A stretch of DNA of 64,000 nt from Uranotaenia lowii. Lineage: Eukaryota > Arthropoda > Insecta > Diptera > Culicidae. The stretch lies in assembly GCF_029784155.1 (NCBI RefSeq), contig NC_073693.1, forward strand, positions 336,800,023-336,864,022, written 5' to 3'. The notes below the pieces were generated by a model. It saw only the letters and a list, made by a program, of their open reading frames with translations, had not been told where the DNA came from and searched no databases. A program made the translations under genes and the position numbers. Shown in pieces: positions 1 to 12,235 of the stretch. Position 1 is the first letter of the stretch, and every line of letters begins with the position of its first letter.

Positions 1-1142
1 TCAGTTGAAACCGCCATCTTGGATTACAAAATAGCGTCAGATAGCGAAATTTGACTTCTTCAGCCGCCACCTTGCTTTATAGCTTTATAAAAGCTTTGGT
101 TACCAAAGTTTTAGAGCAGAATGATTTCATCAAATTTAAAAAAATAGTCACGATGACGTTATAGCCAGAGCATTGACTTTATTAGAGCTCTAGTGTTTTA
201 ATGCGCTTTAGCTTTTTATAAAGATCAATGCTACAGCTTTAACAATGTTGTGCTGACCATAATAAAGCTGATATAGCATTTCAGAACGATTTGAGAACAG
301 TAAAACAGCTCAGGAAAACAACTGTCAAATTGACTTGTACGTACGAAATGGGTTTTCTCTGTGACTTACAGGAAATTTTTTAATGATCCTGTGAGTTCAA
401 ATAAGTTTTCTCCTAATATTTAAATGGAAATCATACATGGCATTCTTTGTCGCACTTTTATTGCTTTCTAGCTTTTATATTCACTGTTTTAAAACAAAAT
501 CTTCTTGATAAAAATTTATTTTCAACTTTTTTTTCTTAAAGCTATCACAACAATGCGTCAAGCAGTAAAATCCCGGGTCCCTGATTATTATCGAGCTTGG
601 TACGAAATTCGATCGTTCTAACTTTAATCCTCCTAGTCTGAGCGAGTTGAAGAAACTTGAGTTTAAGAAACAATAAATAAATTATATATTCATGAAAGGT
701 GGAAAGTTGCCCTTTCAAATTGATATGTTTTTGTTTTCAATTTTTTGCAACCTTCAGAGATATTGAACATGCTAATTCAAAATGAAATGACATAAAAAGT
801 ACCATTAAACATCAAGAAAGATACTTTATATTCCCAAGTAGAGTGTTACAACTGTCACTCCTTTGAACATAGTGGGTCTCGAAGTTTGCTAAAATACAAG
901 TTATTTTTTTTTCATTTTTGAGTTAAGTTTTTTTTTCTAAACATTCGTTTCCAAAGATAGAGCTTTGAAGTCTCCAACAAAGTATTCAAAAATTGGATAC
1001 AACTTTTGTGAAGATGTCATTTTGATTAGATGAACAGCTTAAAAAATGAAAAAATTGTTTTACTTTCAGGTGAATTGATCAGAGATAAAGTTTCAGCAAA
1101 ACATGCACATTTCAAAATAATGAAACCTTATTGAACATAAGT

Positions 1143-1203
1143 TTCAAAGGTGCGTTCTAGATTCAATTGATGCGGGACAAAGGGTCTAGAACGCACCTTT
1201 GAA
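1143..1203. repeat. Perfect 19-bp inverted repeat (hairpin)
   Basis: Arms at 1143-1161 (TTCAAAGGTGCGTTCTAGA) and 1185-1203 are exact reverse complements, separated by a 23-nt loop. It lies in the presumed intron. It could be a miRNA-like hairpin or the remnant of a small inverted-repeat element. The sequence alone does not separate these. Confidence 0.8.
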
Positions 1204-2010
1204 GCTTTCGTAAAAATATGCTCTTGGCTCAATTTCAACACCTATAAATATTATTCTAATAAGCATCTGCCTTAACTATCCGTCATTTCTTTCCAATTTG
1301 TAATTCTTCTTTCAAGAATTTTTCATCATAACGTTCACCGAAATACCATTAAACAAGCATATAATAGCTGTCCTGAATTTGGTAGATTAGTTTTTGCTCC
1401 TATTCACTCGAAGAGATTTCAGTCCATATTTCGTGAGTATTGATGCGTCACGAGATTCAAGCGGATTGCCTGTCGATATTCATTATCCCGACCAAAATAA
1501 AAACATTCTCAATGTTCACGATAAGGATTGTAAATGATACTCCTTATTTAGTGAACATTAGTTAAGGTGTTAATGAGAAGGGTCATGTAGCATCTCCAAA
1601 ACGGGGCATATACAATTTGTAGATAGGCCCATAAACTGTTCTGAAAAAATCCCACTTGATTGACCTTGAACTAGTAACGCCCGAAGTTTCGATTTCCAGC
1701 TTCAAAAATTGCCTAGAGAATTTGGATGTCAAATGACTTAAAAATGCATGAAATTTCGAGAGGAAATGTTATCTCAAAATGCAAAAATGTTTGGCCAATA
1801 ATCGACTTCCGGGTCCTATTTTTAAAAAAATCCGGTGGCTTTATTTAAAATGTATCTGAGTTGCCTCTTCTATAAGTGTGTGCTTTAGTACGCCTTCCGA
1901 AAAAAAATACGGAATTTTGTAAAAATAATTTCACAATTCAGAAGCAAATACTTTAAAATTATAGCTGCAAGAAGATCTAATCTTATTTTCTTAAACTTGA
2001 TCTCATAATG

Positions 2011-2190
2011 TACGTCTCGGTACGTAAGCTGGTAATCGCTAGCCCACTGGTGGCATGGGTTCGATTCCCATCTCGGTACTGGGTGTTAAATGTTAATCTT
2101 GAGTTGTCCACGTCATTTATTCAGTCTGTAAAGCCTAAATAGGCTAAGACGGTGTATGTCTTTATAATTTGTTTTCGAGATCTGAAATAT
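2011..2190 (+). mobile_element. tRNA-derived SINE-like element
   Basis: A tRNA-like head contains a good B box (GGTTCGATTCC, 2058-2068) about 35 nt after an A-box-like GCTGGTAATCGC, followed by a non-tRNA body. It does not fold into a complete tRNA: the acceptor and anticodon stems do not pair cleanly. A SINE or tRNA pseudogene is therefore preferred over a tRNA gene. The 3' boundary is approximate. Confidence 0.55.
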
Positions 2191-2328
2191 TAGATATAAT
2201 GAGCTTCATGAATTCTTAATAATGTCGAAATATATGTCTCACTGGTATGGATTCTTCACCCTTTCACCCTTCTAAGACGGGAAGGGCTCTCAAATGACTA
2301 TAGAAATATTTTAAGTAGGGGAGAGTGG

Positions 2329-2880
2329 GGTATCGTGGGCCATGGGGAAACGTGGGCCATTTTTAATATCTCAGATGTGTGTTGAGATAAAAATCTCAAA
2401 CCAACTGTCATCGTCGTCGCTTTGCGTGAGCATATATTTCTATATGTTGTTGACTTAAATACGCATCATATGCTTATTTTATTTATCAAGCTAAAAAAAG
2501 TAAGAAAAATTTACTTACATATTTAAAAAAACACCTGCTTATTGCATAGATGGGGAACCTAAAGCTCATAACAAAAATATGATGATGCGCTTATGATCTT
2601 AGTTTTGTCACGATCTTTCACGTGGAAAAGGAATTTTTGATGAAACATCAATAAGTCACACAAACGCAAACAATTTGCAAATCAAAGCTTGTGGGGAATC
2701 GTGGGCCACACATCTTGAACCACCTATATTTATATGTTTTTATACACATTTAGAACTTAAAAATACGCTTTCATTATCTGCAAAGTTTTCTTATTTATGA
2801 AAAATATTTTGTACATCATATATAAGGAATTTTGCCAAAACTTTCGCGAGCCAGGTTTTGGGATCTATTCGATCATACAC
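2329..2880 (+). repeat. Dispersed repeat, copy A (GTGGGCC-containing element)
   Basis: It begins with a GGGGAGAGTGGGG-type end and contains recurring ATCGTGGGCC phrases. Positions about 2637-2876 match 12403-12690 in the same orientation, including the shared phrases AATCGTGGGC, CTGCAAAGTTTTCTTA, TATAAGGAATTTTGCC and CGCGAGCCAGGTTTT. It is a member of a dispersed, probably non-autonomous DNA transposon family. The terminal inverted repeat on the right was not found. Confidence 0.5.
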
Positions 2881-3229
2881 AGCTCTCTTTTTTATTACAT
2901 CATCTGAAATTGCTTTAAAATAACGAAATGAATTATGAAATCACAGTTTTGGGTCAACTCATGAACTAGGTTATATTTGCTTGATTAGTTTATGCAGTGC
3001 AAACACTAACAACCAGCCGGTGCTGGGCAAAAAATCACACAAGTAGTTTAAAACTATCGATAACAAAATGCCTTTAGGTCACATTTTCACCATCCATGCA
3101 ATTTTTCTACCCAAAGCGCTCTAATTTTGACCTTTCCACCTATTTATTTTCATTTCTGTCTGAATTACTCTCTAATTAGAATTATAATTTGCCGATATAT
3201 TTACCATAAACTTAAATAAGGAAACAAAT

Positions 3230-5810
3230 GTAAGCTCTCCTCTCCCTTCTTCAGACCCGAATGACCTCTGAGGTTAAAAGGTCTTAAATATATATCATCA
3301 TCATCATCTCCCTTCTCATTTCCCCACTGTTCTTTCCCGTGTCAAATTTGGTTCCCTTCACTCGATTGGTGCATTGAAGCCCTATCACTCCGTTGGAAGA
3401 TGAGAATAATCAAAGATACATTTTTCGTATTGCTAAATTTGCATAAATGCAACACTTCCATTTATGATTTACTGGAAATTGATTAAATTTTCAGAGATAC
3501 TACCTAGTAAAGTAGTAATTACATGTGCAAAATTTGGTAGCAATCTATCGCGTGGTTTTTTAGATAGCACCTCAGGAATAAGTTTATTGATCAACATGTT
3601 TGGTCAACATAAGCGCCATCTGTATTGCACATTATAAACTACCGGTTTTTTTTAAATCAATGGTATGTTTGTTGACATTTTTCATTTCCTGGAGCTCGAC
3701 CTTCAGAATAAATAAAAAATTTCTATTATATCGAAGTTATGGCAAATTTTAATCATTATGACACAATTTTTGGTCTGTTTTTGTCTGATAAGCGAATCAG
3801 ACAGAACAATTGACCTGCTTTACCACATCCCCAACTGAAAGGTTCTGATTGAGTTTAATTAACCCCTCACTTCCCACACCTTCATGGAATTAATCATTCT
3901 TTTTTTTCTTCGGAGTTTTGCTCACTGTTATATCACGATCCTGCCAAAAAAAATTTGTTGATGAATTTATCTACTACACGCTATCTCAAAAACCACTTGA
4001 CAGATCGTCACAAAATTTTGCAAATGTGAACATTACATTACTAGGTAATGTCACTGAAAATTTCAATGATTTCCGTCTATTCGTTCAAAAGTAACTCATA
4101 AATGAAAGTGTTGCATTTTTTTTCCTTAGTACCCAAATAATCTCCCACACCATATTTTTTCCATTTGCAAGAATAGATATTGGGTCATGCAATCAAAATG
4201 ATATGGATGCCCCTTTTCTTTTTCCCCACTAAAAGAAGGGAGGGATCGCGAATAATCATTAAAGCATTGTTCATATATAAATTACCTCCCATATAAAATT
4301 TGGTTCCATTTGCTTGATTAGTTCTTGAGTTATGTAAAAAAATATATAGTAGTTCCTAAATTCTGTCACAATAAACTATTAAACTTGTATAAAATTTCTC
4401 TCGCAACCCAAATTTGGTTCCGTTTGCTTGAACACTTTCCAAGTTTTTAAAAATAATATTATGAATGTCTCCCTGTTAATAATCAAGAAAACTTTTCCCG
4501 TTCCCCAATCCCTTCTATATAAAATTTGCTCGATCATTTCTCGAGTTACTCAAAAAAGTATAATTGCACCTCTGTGCCTTTTCAAGCTTCCCACTGGAAA
4601 GAAAGGAGGAATCTTATACTTGTATTCCCATATACTTTTCTTTGTCAAATTGGACCCCATTTGCTTAAAAAAATATCAAGTTATGCGAACATTTATCAAA
4701 ACCCCTCCCCCCTTCCTTATTCATGCCCCACTCGAGGGTTCCCGAATAACCAAAGAAACATTTCTCCATCCCAAAAACCATCATATGGTTTCTTTCGTAT
4801 GACAAATTTTATAGTGAAGGATCCCAAATAAATCGAGAAACATTACTCGTATTAAAATAAAATTCCATTGTCTAAAGTAAAGTCAGTGCATTTCGACTGA
4901 TTAACTCTCGACATTTACAAAAAACTATGGTGCCCCCTCTTCTATGTTTATTTGTTTACTGGGGTCAGGGGGAGGTCTCAAAATCTATAGAGTCTTTTTC
5001 CGTATCCAAATATCCTTACATGCTAAATTCAGTATCATTTGCTCGATTATTTCACCAGCTCTGCAAAAAATGTAAGGAAGCCCCCTCACTCTTTTTGTTT
5101 CTCAAATAAAAGATGGGAAGAGCTTCAAACCATATTGAAAACATTTCGTTCATCCAAATACCCGCACATGCCAAATTTGACCACCCTCGCTTGATCAGTT
5201 TTCGGGTATTGCAAATATTTATATGGGCCCCCATCCTCTCTTCATATCCCAGCCAAATCGGGAGGAGTTTAAAACAATCATAGAACCTTTGCACATATCC
5301 AAATATCCTCCAAGGCTAATGTGGTTCCATTTGCTCGAATAGTTATGGAATTGTGCAATAAAAACTGTACGGAAGCCCCCCTCCCTCTTTCAATCTATCC
5401 ACTGGAAGAAGGGAGGGGTCCAAATACCCTCATATGTCAAATCTGGTTTCATTTGCTAGACTAGTTCTCGAGTTTTGTAAGAGAGCCCTCTCTCCCTCCC
5501 TTCTAGAAAGATAAAGATGGAGGGATTGTTAACTTTCATAGAAATATTGATCGTAGCCAAATCTCTTCCCATGCTGAATTTGATGCCATTTGTTCATCCA
5601 GTTATGCAAACATTTCTTTGTTGCTTTGGAGACCTCCTGCCCCCTTCCTGTTAGAGGGATGGTTCTCAAACCATAATAGGAAGCTTCCACGGCTTCCAAT
5701 TCTTCAACCTGCCAAGTTTCTCGTAAATAGGTTCATAAGCTTCCGAGTCTATAAGGAACAGACAGACAGATAGACAGAAATCCATTTTTTATATATTTAT
5801 ATATCTCGAA
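3230..5810 (+). repeat. Monomer-array element, copy 1 (+)
   Basis: Imperfect monomers of roughly 120-180 bp repeat the same phrases: AAATTTGGTTCCATTTGCT, a CTCGAGTTATGCAAA-like string, a CCCC/TCCC-rich block followed by its G-rich complement (GAAGGGAGGGG), and CGTATCCAAATACC. It ends with CAAGTTTC, an AGGAACAGACAGACAGA tract and a TATATATTTATATA tail at 5757-5810. The same plan ends the copies at 36786 and 39616. Several short open frames run through it and are not genes. The left boundary is uncertain. Confidence 0.65.
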
Positions 5811-7602
5811 ATAGGAATATATTACAAATATCAAATGTGATAGAAAAATGTGCCAAATAGAACCAAATAACAATTCAGTTCTCTCAACAAATTTGGAATT
5901 TTGTTTCGAGTTATTGAACATAATTTGAAAAATTTAACCAAATGTGATATAATCATCTTTTCTCATTTCCTAAAAATGATAAATAAAATATTAAAAAAAT
6001 ATTCATTTAAATAAGTCTATCGTTAGATTATAAAATGAACTTCATAATGCCATATTTAAAAGCAATAGTAAACTCTAATTTTTTTTCAGAATAACTTATT
6101 AAAAATGTATGTTACGGATTTAATTGATCCCTTGAGAACAAAAAAATATATATTTCTTCTGAATGTATCGTGATAATTGGTTCTCACGAAATTACCAATA
6201 TTTGTCCAAAAACTAATGTTTATGCAGTATTTATCTGTCAAGAAGAACTCGAAATACTATATTTATATAAAAAAAAACAGAAATTTGCGCCTTAAAGTTT
6301 GCAATGACTATAGAATAGTAGACAAACATTTAGAATTTTCTTTGTCTGATACTTGCAAACTGTGAAATGAGAATTAATATGGCAAAAAAAAATCAACAAA
6401 CATTTTATCTTTTTTTTTTCGCTCGATTTTTGCGGCACTCTGAATTGAGGATTAAATTTACTAGTAAAGGATCAAGTCTCCTTCAACTTATCAAATATCA
6501 CAATTTTTTTCGTCTCACGAAAATGCTTATAAACTTGAAATTACACGCTGTCAGAAGATGCAAAAGACGGCGAGTTGCTAAATTTTCCCGAAAGATATGA
6601 TGAAAACAAGAAAAAGGGATCAAGTTTCCTCATTCTCCTCAATAGATACATAGAAAGATAAAAAAAAATCAATTTCAATACTAAGGTAGTCAAGTCATGT
6701 TCAATAGGGTGAACTTTGAAAGTAATTTCTTGAACCACAAAGTTGGAATAACAATTCAATAACAAATTACACGGAAATATAACAAAAATAAAAAAAAAAC
6801 AACATTTAAAAAAAACACTGAAATGATAAGAATAACAAAAATTACAAATATGAAAATTGTTATATTAATTACCCTTATGATTTCTGCCGTTTTTGTCATT
6901 TTGGTCAGTTGAAAATTTTAGTAAATTTTGATTTTTTTTCATTTTTGTGATTCATGTCAAATCACCAAAAGTCAATTTTTGGCCAAAAGTTGTTGTCAAG
7001 ATATCACCAGATCTCGAAGTTTTAGAAAAGAAGTCAATTTTTGCAGTGGTCATAAGCACGATTTACCTGAAACAATGTTTTTTTTATTCTGTTTAATCTT
7101 GATCTGTAGTGTGAGACAGACAAAAACTTTTAAAATAACATCCTTAAACCTCGCTAATTATAAGCTTCATTTCTTTGAGGAATCCTTAAGTAACAAAATA
7201 GTAAGCCTATTTTTATCTTATTTTCATTGATGGTTGAATTATTAGAGTTTGCTCGAAAATCTGGAAAATTAAGCTTACTTGAGGCCCTCAGAATCGGAAG
7301 GAGTTTGATTTTAAGCTAAATTTACCAATTCATTTTTCTTACCTTTATCTTTCTAAGTTTCTTTTGTATATTTTTAAACAGACTTTCAATTGAACTTCAT
7401 TGCTCGAATTCAAAAAAATACTCGAATCTATCATTTGGGCAATTATCTCCCCCCATTCGATGAGCACCGAGAAACCCTTTGTTTTCTTATGAAAAAAATA
7501 TTTTCTTTGTTCATATTAAATCTATCACTCTTCTTACACTCAAGAACATTCAATGATTTTCAACATCAATGAAAATCATTCAAATCATCAAAAATAAAAG
7601 AA

Positions 7603-7925
7603 ACTAGCTGACCCGGTTAACTTCGTTTTACCTTCTAATGTATAAATTGTAATAAATGTTAAATTTCATTTACACCTCCCTTACTTCCTCGTGCCCGCGA
7701 ATCGATTTTTATGGAAATCGTAACAAAATTATATAGCTTGTGTCAAATTTGAAGTTGAATTATTATTGGGACCATCTTCCACAAAAAGTTAGATTCTTGA
7801 AACTATTATACAAACCATCTCTGACCCGAAAAACCCTCGGATACCAAATTTCACTTCATTCCAACCGACCATTCATACGTGATGGTGTTACAAAGAAAAC
7901 GCCTCCATTTTTATATATAAGAATT
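7603..7925 (+). repeat. Short element of the CTAGCTGACCC family
   Basis: It starts with ACTAGCTGACCCGGTTAACT and ends with CCATTTTTATATATAAGA. It carries one copy of the ATACCAAATTTCACTTCATT phrase that corresponds to the internal monomers of the larger relatives. It looks like a minimal, single-monomer version of the elements at 37573-39616 (+) and 32491-33567 (-). No protein-coding capacity is seen. Confidence 0.55.
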
Positions 7926-9762
7926 AATTAGAATGTTTAGGTTTTCATGTGATTCTCGTTAACTCGATACACATTCAACATATTAGTATGAAATTGAGGT
8001 CTTGAAAAAGCTGCAATGTTAATGATGTTATAGAATACAGCAAAAATATGGAATTCAAATGACAGGTTGTTTTAAGGAAAGATGTTTCTATTTCAGCAAA
8101 TATTTTATAATTTCAAATCTGGTGGATGATAGCCTACAAAGCCAAGATATTTTATTGAAAAAAAACTTGTAAAAAAACTCAAATTCTACTTTTAATATGT
8201 GGTTTCCAGCTGAATTATGACTTACATTTTGAAATGAACTATCATACAAAATAAAAGTGTGCGATCTCTTATAATAGGGTTTTCTTAACGAAATAGTAAT
8301 CTATACAATTTCTTCTCGAATGTGAACTCTTTGAAGAGCTGAATCTTAATCTGAATTTTAAATATTAATTGTTATTCAGAACTCGAAATCTTAATTCAAA
8401 ATTTGAATTTTGGATCTGTTTAGCAATTCAATTCGATTTCAGATTAGAATTTCAAATAGAAGCAAAGAATGGAAATTTGATTTAGAGCCTTCAATCATGA
8501 ATCTATTTTTTAATTCAGTTGTGGTGGGTTTTCATCTCAACTTATTATTTAAAATAAACATTTTTAATCCGACTTGCGAATCTGAGTAACAATATGAACT
8601 TTGATACATCTGTTCTCAGTTTTAAATTATGGATCGCCAATTAGAAGCTGAATCTGAAGTGTTGTTATGAATCATGTAATAGAATTATATCTAGGGACTT
8701 TTTTTTTTCATATTCGGAGCATGTGAATATTGAAAGTGCGAATGAGTTTCGAGAAACATGAACCAAATTTTGAACGATATTTTGAACCAAATTCGAACGA
8801 CGTATTCCAAAACAGGTTTTCATTTTAACTTTCTAATGATGATTCGATCCGAAAATAAAAAATCTTAAACTGAATACAGAATCTGAAAAATGAAAACACA
8901 AATATAGTTTTGTTATTGAAAATATGGAACCAGAACCGCTGAAATGAACTGAATCGTATTTGAAATTTAATTTTCAAAAATAAATTCTACCAACAAGTGA
9001 GAAAATTTGAAAAAAAAACTGAAGCAAAAATCATTATCTGGGGAAAGTTTTAAAGATTTTGATATCAGTTCTTATTCAAGATTCTGGCTCTTCAGAAACC
9101 TTTCTCAATCATCCAAATTTGATGAATATTTTTAAATTTTGAGTGTACTGTAGAAAAACCTCACTTGCTTTCTGTGGACCCTCACAAAATTCGGAAACAG
9201 CCCAGATATAATTGAAAAATGCTCGGATTTTTCACGCATTTATGAACTTTATTTGTCAAATAAAACAACAACAAAAACAAGTTGTGTTGTGATTTGTTTT
9301 TATTTTTGACTCAAAAACAAGATTTTTTGAGCACGTTTTAAAAAAATAATTATGAAAGGTTTTTAGGAAGACTAAAATACGATTTAAAATCTGTCGATAA
9401 AAAATGATGAAACAATATTTTTTTAAATTTTTTTCTTGATTTTTGATGGATTATTTCTTGGTTTTGACCAAATTTGCCCGGATGCCCTGATGCGCCCTAA
9501 AAAAATTCTGGCAATCTTATTCATGTCCGGCCAACCCGTTCGATTTGTTCTAAAAATCTGGTTAAATCCAACCGATCGTTTTCGAGTTTTCAATCAAAAA
9601 GTTTTAACCAAAATCACGGTATAAACTTGAAAAAAAATCAAGAGGAAAGTGGAAATCCCGAGCAACAAATCGAAGTTTATATTCGAAATTTCCTACTATT
9701 CCCATTTTTACCCTAAAACACTATCTTAAATTGAAAAATTATCTCTTGTTCCCTTTCCACAG

Positions 9763-10953
9763 CCCGAGAAACAAATCAACTACCTTCCGGACTGGTTGTA
9801 CGATGTGGACCTCAAGAACGGAGACACCGAGACCATTTCGGCCGCCGAGGAACAGTTCTGGATCGAGCTCATCGAGAAGTATCTGAAACCACTGGATCTG
9901 AGCCCGGATGAGAAGAACGAAATGGCTTCGGCCCTGAGGAACCTGCGCGATTTGGCAGTGTTTGCTTTCGTGATGGCCAATGCGCTGTTTGTGTTGGTGG
10001 TGTTTTTGCTGCAGCTCAACAAAGAGGCACTGCACATCCGGTGGCCGATAAATGCCAAGAATACGATCACTTTCGACGAAACTACGGTCGAAATCATCAT
10101 CCACAGGGAGTATCTGCAGCTGGAACCAATCGGGTTGGTTTTTGTGTTCTTCTTCGGATTGATTTTGATGATCCAATTCATTGCGATGTTGATGCACCGT
10201 TTCGGAACGATTTCCCAGATTTTGGCATCGACTCAGCTGAACTGGTACTGCTCCAAGAAAGCCAAGGACATGTCTCTGGACGCGGAGCTGCGAGAGAATG
10301 CCGTGGAAATTGCCCGGCGATTGCAACGACCCAAGCCTCAGTGGGACGAAGAAGATTTGGAAGACGAACAAAAAGCAATCGGACGCAGAGATACGATCCA
10401 TAGAATCTTGTACCAGCACAAAAACAAACAGGACTGGAGCAATTTGGAGACGAACTTCAAACGGAACTACTACAAGGAAGGGGACTTGAATTTGGGTGGT
10501 CGACTTACGATAAGTCGTAAAACTTTGACCGTTCTCGATACCCGACGAAAGTCGATGGCCGAACAAAGGAAGATTCGAAAATCTATTCTCCGTGGACAGG
10601 AACCCTTCCTAGAAGGAAACGTTCCATGGAACAGTGGTCCAGTTCCTTCAAACGGTGGAAGTCCTCGGAAGAGTTCCACCCCACCCGACTACCAGATGAG
10701 TCGAGGACCGAGATCTTCAACCGGAAGTAATGGGTTCAACAATAACAACAAACGTAGTCCCAGCTATGAACAGCGGAATCTGCCTCCGGGTCGGGTTAAT
10801 TTGGCGTACCAGATCGACGAGGAGCTGGAAGATTTTTCCGAGGATGAGGAACCAGTGGTGTTGAGACGGAAACGGGAATCTTCGACGGCACTGGAAATTG
10901 TCGATCGGCCCATCTCCAAAGGGGCACGGAAGAGTCAGGTTACATTTGCGTAA
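9763..10953 (+). CDS. CHS2: Chitin synthase, C-terminal (last) exon, probably CHS-2 type
   Basis: This encodes the final 396 residues of a chitin synthase, the membrane glycosyltransferase (GT2 family) that polymerises UDP-N-acetylglucosamine into chitin for cuticle or peritrophic matrix. The exon opens in frame after an AG acceptor (reading PEKQINYLPDWLYDVDLK) and ends at TAA 10951-10953. It holds two hydrophobic spans at exon residues about 64-85 and 122-144, matching the C-terminal two-helix segment of insect chitin synthases. A hallmark LEPIGLVFVFFFGLIL / HRFGTISQILAST block follows, then a charged tail with RRDTIH and Ser/Arg/Asn-rich sequence. The catalytic core lies outside the window. 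From family knowledge, the kkv/CHS-1 tail reads differently in this region, so CHS-2 (midgut type) is preferred. Membership of the family is firm; the paralogue is not. The exon is clearly GC-richer than its surroundings. Confidence 0.88.
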   Translation, partial: PEKQINYLPDWLYDVDLKNGDTETISAAEEQFWIELIEKYLKPLDLSPDEKNEMASALRNLRDLAVFAFVMANALFVLVVFLLQLNKEALHIRWPINAKNTITFDETTVEIIIHREYLQLEPIGLVFVFFFGLILMIQFIAMLMHRFGTISQILASTQLNWYCSKKAKDMSLDAELRENAVEIARRLQRPKPQWDEEDLEDEQKAIGRRDTIHRILYQHKNKQDWSNLETNFKRNYYKEGDLNLGGRLTISRKTLTVLDTRRKSMAEQRKIRKSILRGQEPFLEGNVPWNSGPVPSNGGSPRKSSTPPDYQMSRGPRSSTGSNGFNNNNKRSPSYEQRNLPPGRVNLAYQIDEELEDFSEDEEPVVLRRKRESSTALEIVDRPISKGARKSQVTFA

Positions 10954-11049
10954 GGCGTATTTGCATTTTATTATATAATTTTTTCTACTGTGTTGAAGAT
11001 TATGTTGACATCTTGCGTCATATTCAATGAGTAAGAATAATGAATAAGA

Positions 11050-11055
11050 AATAAA
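11050..11055 (+). terminator. Poly(A) signal for chitin synthase
   Basis: A canonical AATAAA lies about 100 nt after the stop codon, a fitting distance for the 3' end of this transcript. AATGAATAAG just before it may be a weaker alternative. Positions 11056-11330 hold nothing else I can identify. Confidence 0.55.
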
Positions 11056-11329
11056 TTTCCTTCTGCATATGCGTGGTATGTTTTAAGTTAAATTCGAAAA
11101 AATATAAACGAAATTTCCTGCGAATTTAGAAGTTGTTAAATCCGTTCACTTTAACATCATACCCAAAAAGCACTGTTTCAACTGATTGAGTTAGCTCAAA
11201 ACTCTTGCAATTATTTGATTAACACTTGAAACTTGCATCTTGATTAGTTGGACCAATTTTGTTGCTAATTTTGTATTCCAACATTAATTTTTCCAAACTC
11301 TCGTTTGTTGCTTTTTTAAAAATATAAGG

Positions 11330-12000
11330 ATAAGCGGATCCACAAATACCAAGATAAAATTATTGGTTCGAGACTGGTGGCATACTGCAGAAAAGCTTTT
11401 GGGCTCCTCATGAAGAGAATCGATTGGAGAAGCAACAGAATAAGGTTTAGCCGCAGCCCGTGGCGTAGAGGATAGGCTTCAAGTCTTCTAAGCCTTCGAA
11501 TCTCGGTCACGGCATACATAGTACTCTTTCGGTGGGTTGATGGTTTTAGCATTTGTAAGATGATAGCCATCATATCCTCGAAAGTTGTACGCTTGGAGTT
11601 AAGTAAAAAGGAATCTCTTCGAGGAAACATCAAGTTTCATTGAGATCCTGTTTGTGTTTGTGTTCGTTTTTTATAATTCAGGGACACTGTGTCCTGGCTA
11701 TGGCCAATCTGGTTGATTCTGGAACGAAAAATGGCAAAAACCTTGTGGCATATGATAATGAAGCTCTTGATCTTAACATGAAGGTAATCCATTGGAGAAG
11801 AAATTCGTAGACACTGGGTCGTCAAAATTATCGGATTGAGAATCGCGGCATATTGAAGAAATTTCTTCTCTACTTGAAGGGAATCGATATGAGATGCGAT
11901 TCAGAGACGCTGGGTTGTGGTCATGGCCAATCTGGCCGGCCAAAGCTATCGGATCGTGGCTTGTGGCATATTAAAGGAAAGCCCTTGGCCTAAACATAAA
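11330..12000. repeat. Diverged tandem repeat of about 155-bp units
   Basis: Phrases such as GGCCAATCTGG, ATCGGATTGAGAATCGCGGC, GTGGCATAT and GAATCGAT recur about every 155 bp. About four diverged units are present. The array is interrupted by a SINE at about 11455-11660. The short open frames across it on the minus strand are not conserved between units and are not considered genes. Confidence 0.5.
11455..11660 (+). mobile_element. tRNA-derived SINE inserted in a tandem repeat
   Basis: The head reads GCCCGTGGCGTAGAGGATAG (A-box region), and a CCTTCGAATCTC B-box lies about 30 nt downstream, ending in GGTCACGGCA, which partly pairs with the start. A non-tRNA tail follows. The flanking sequence on both sides belongs to the 155-bp repeat, so this is an insertion. 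It is unrelated to the SINE at 2011. Confidence 0.6.
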
Positions 12001-12009
12001 GGAAAATGA

Positions 12010-12235
12010 GCAGTGATTCATGAAAAGTGAGACACGAAATGTGAGACGTGAAATGTGAGCAGTAAGACATCATAAGTGAGAAATGAATAGTGAGCAGTTA
12101 GCCAAGAGAAATTGGAAGTGAGAAGTAAGAGGTAAGGCTCAAGTCTCACTTTTCAGGACTAATGACTTCTCACTTTCCATTTCTCATTTTTCACGTTTCA
12201 CATCTCATGTCTCACTTCTCACTTCTCTCTATTTT
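12010..12235. repeat. Imperfect inverted repeat built from GTGAG/CTCAC units
   Basis: The left half (12010-12140) is a run of GTGAGANNNGAAAT-like units, such as AAATGTGAGACGTGAAATGT. The right half (12145-12235) carries the complementary CTCAC units (TTCTCACTTTCCATTTCTCA and similar). The two halves can fold back over about 100 bp with mismatches. No coding signal is seen. Confidence 0.6.

Larger units (their letters stand above)
1..9762 (+). other. Repeat-rich intron upstream of the chitin synthase last exon
   Basis: No exon is recognisable here. The sequence is AT-rich and ends in a splice acceptor: a pyrimidine-rich run (CTTGTTCCCTTTCCACAG) with AG at 9761-9762, directly before the chitin synthase frame. 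Because no other chitin synthase exon (catalytic core or the five-membrane-segment region) is visible to the left, the intron is inferred to be longer than 9.7 kb. Separate entries cover the hairpin, SINE, dispersed repeats and monomer arrays inside it. In the stretches 1-1142, 1204-2010, 2881-3229, 5811-7602 and 7926-9740 I see nothing beyond AT-rich sequence. Short open frames here have no domain signal. Confidence 0.6.

Noticed and set aside
2011..2085. A functional tRNA gene
   Set aside because: A B box is present but stems do not pair into a tRNA; it fits a SINE head. The same holds for 11455 and 26611.
4428..5294. Several overlapping open frames of 60-124 codons
   Set aside because: They run across the repeated monomers, do not stay conserved from monomer to monomer, and overlap on both strands.
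9739..10566. 275-codon minus-strand frame opposite chitin synthase
   Set aside because: It is an antisense shadow of a GC-rich coding exon; the plus strand matches a known family.
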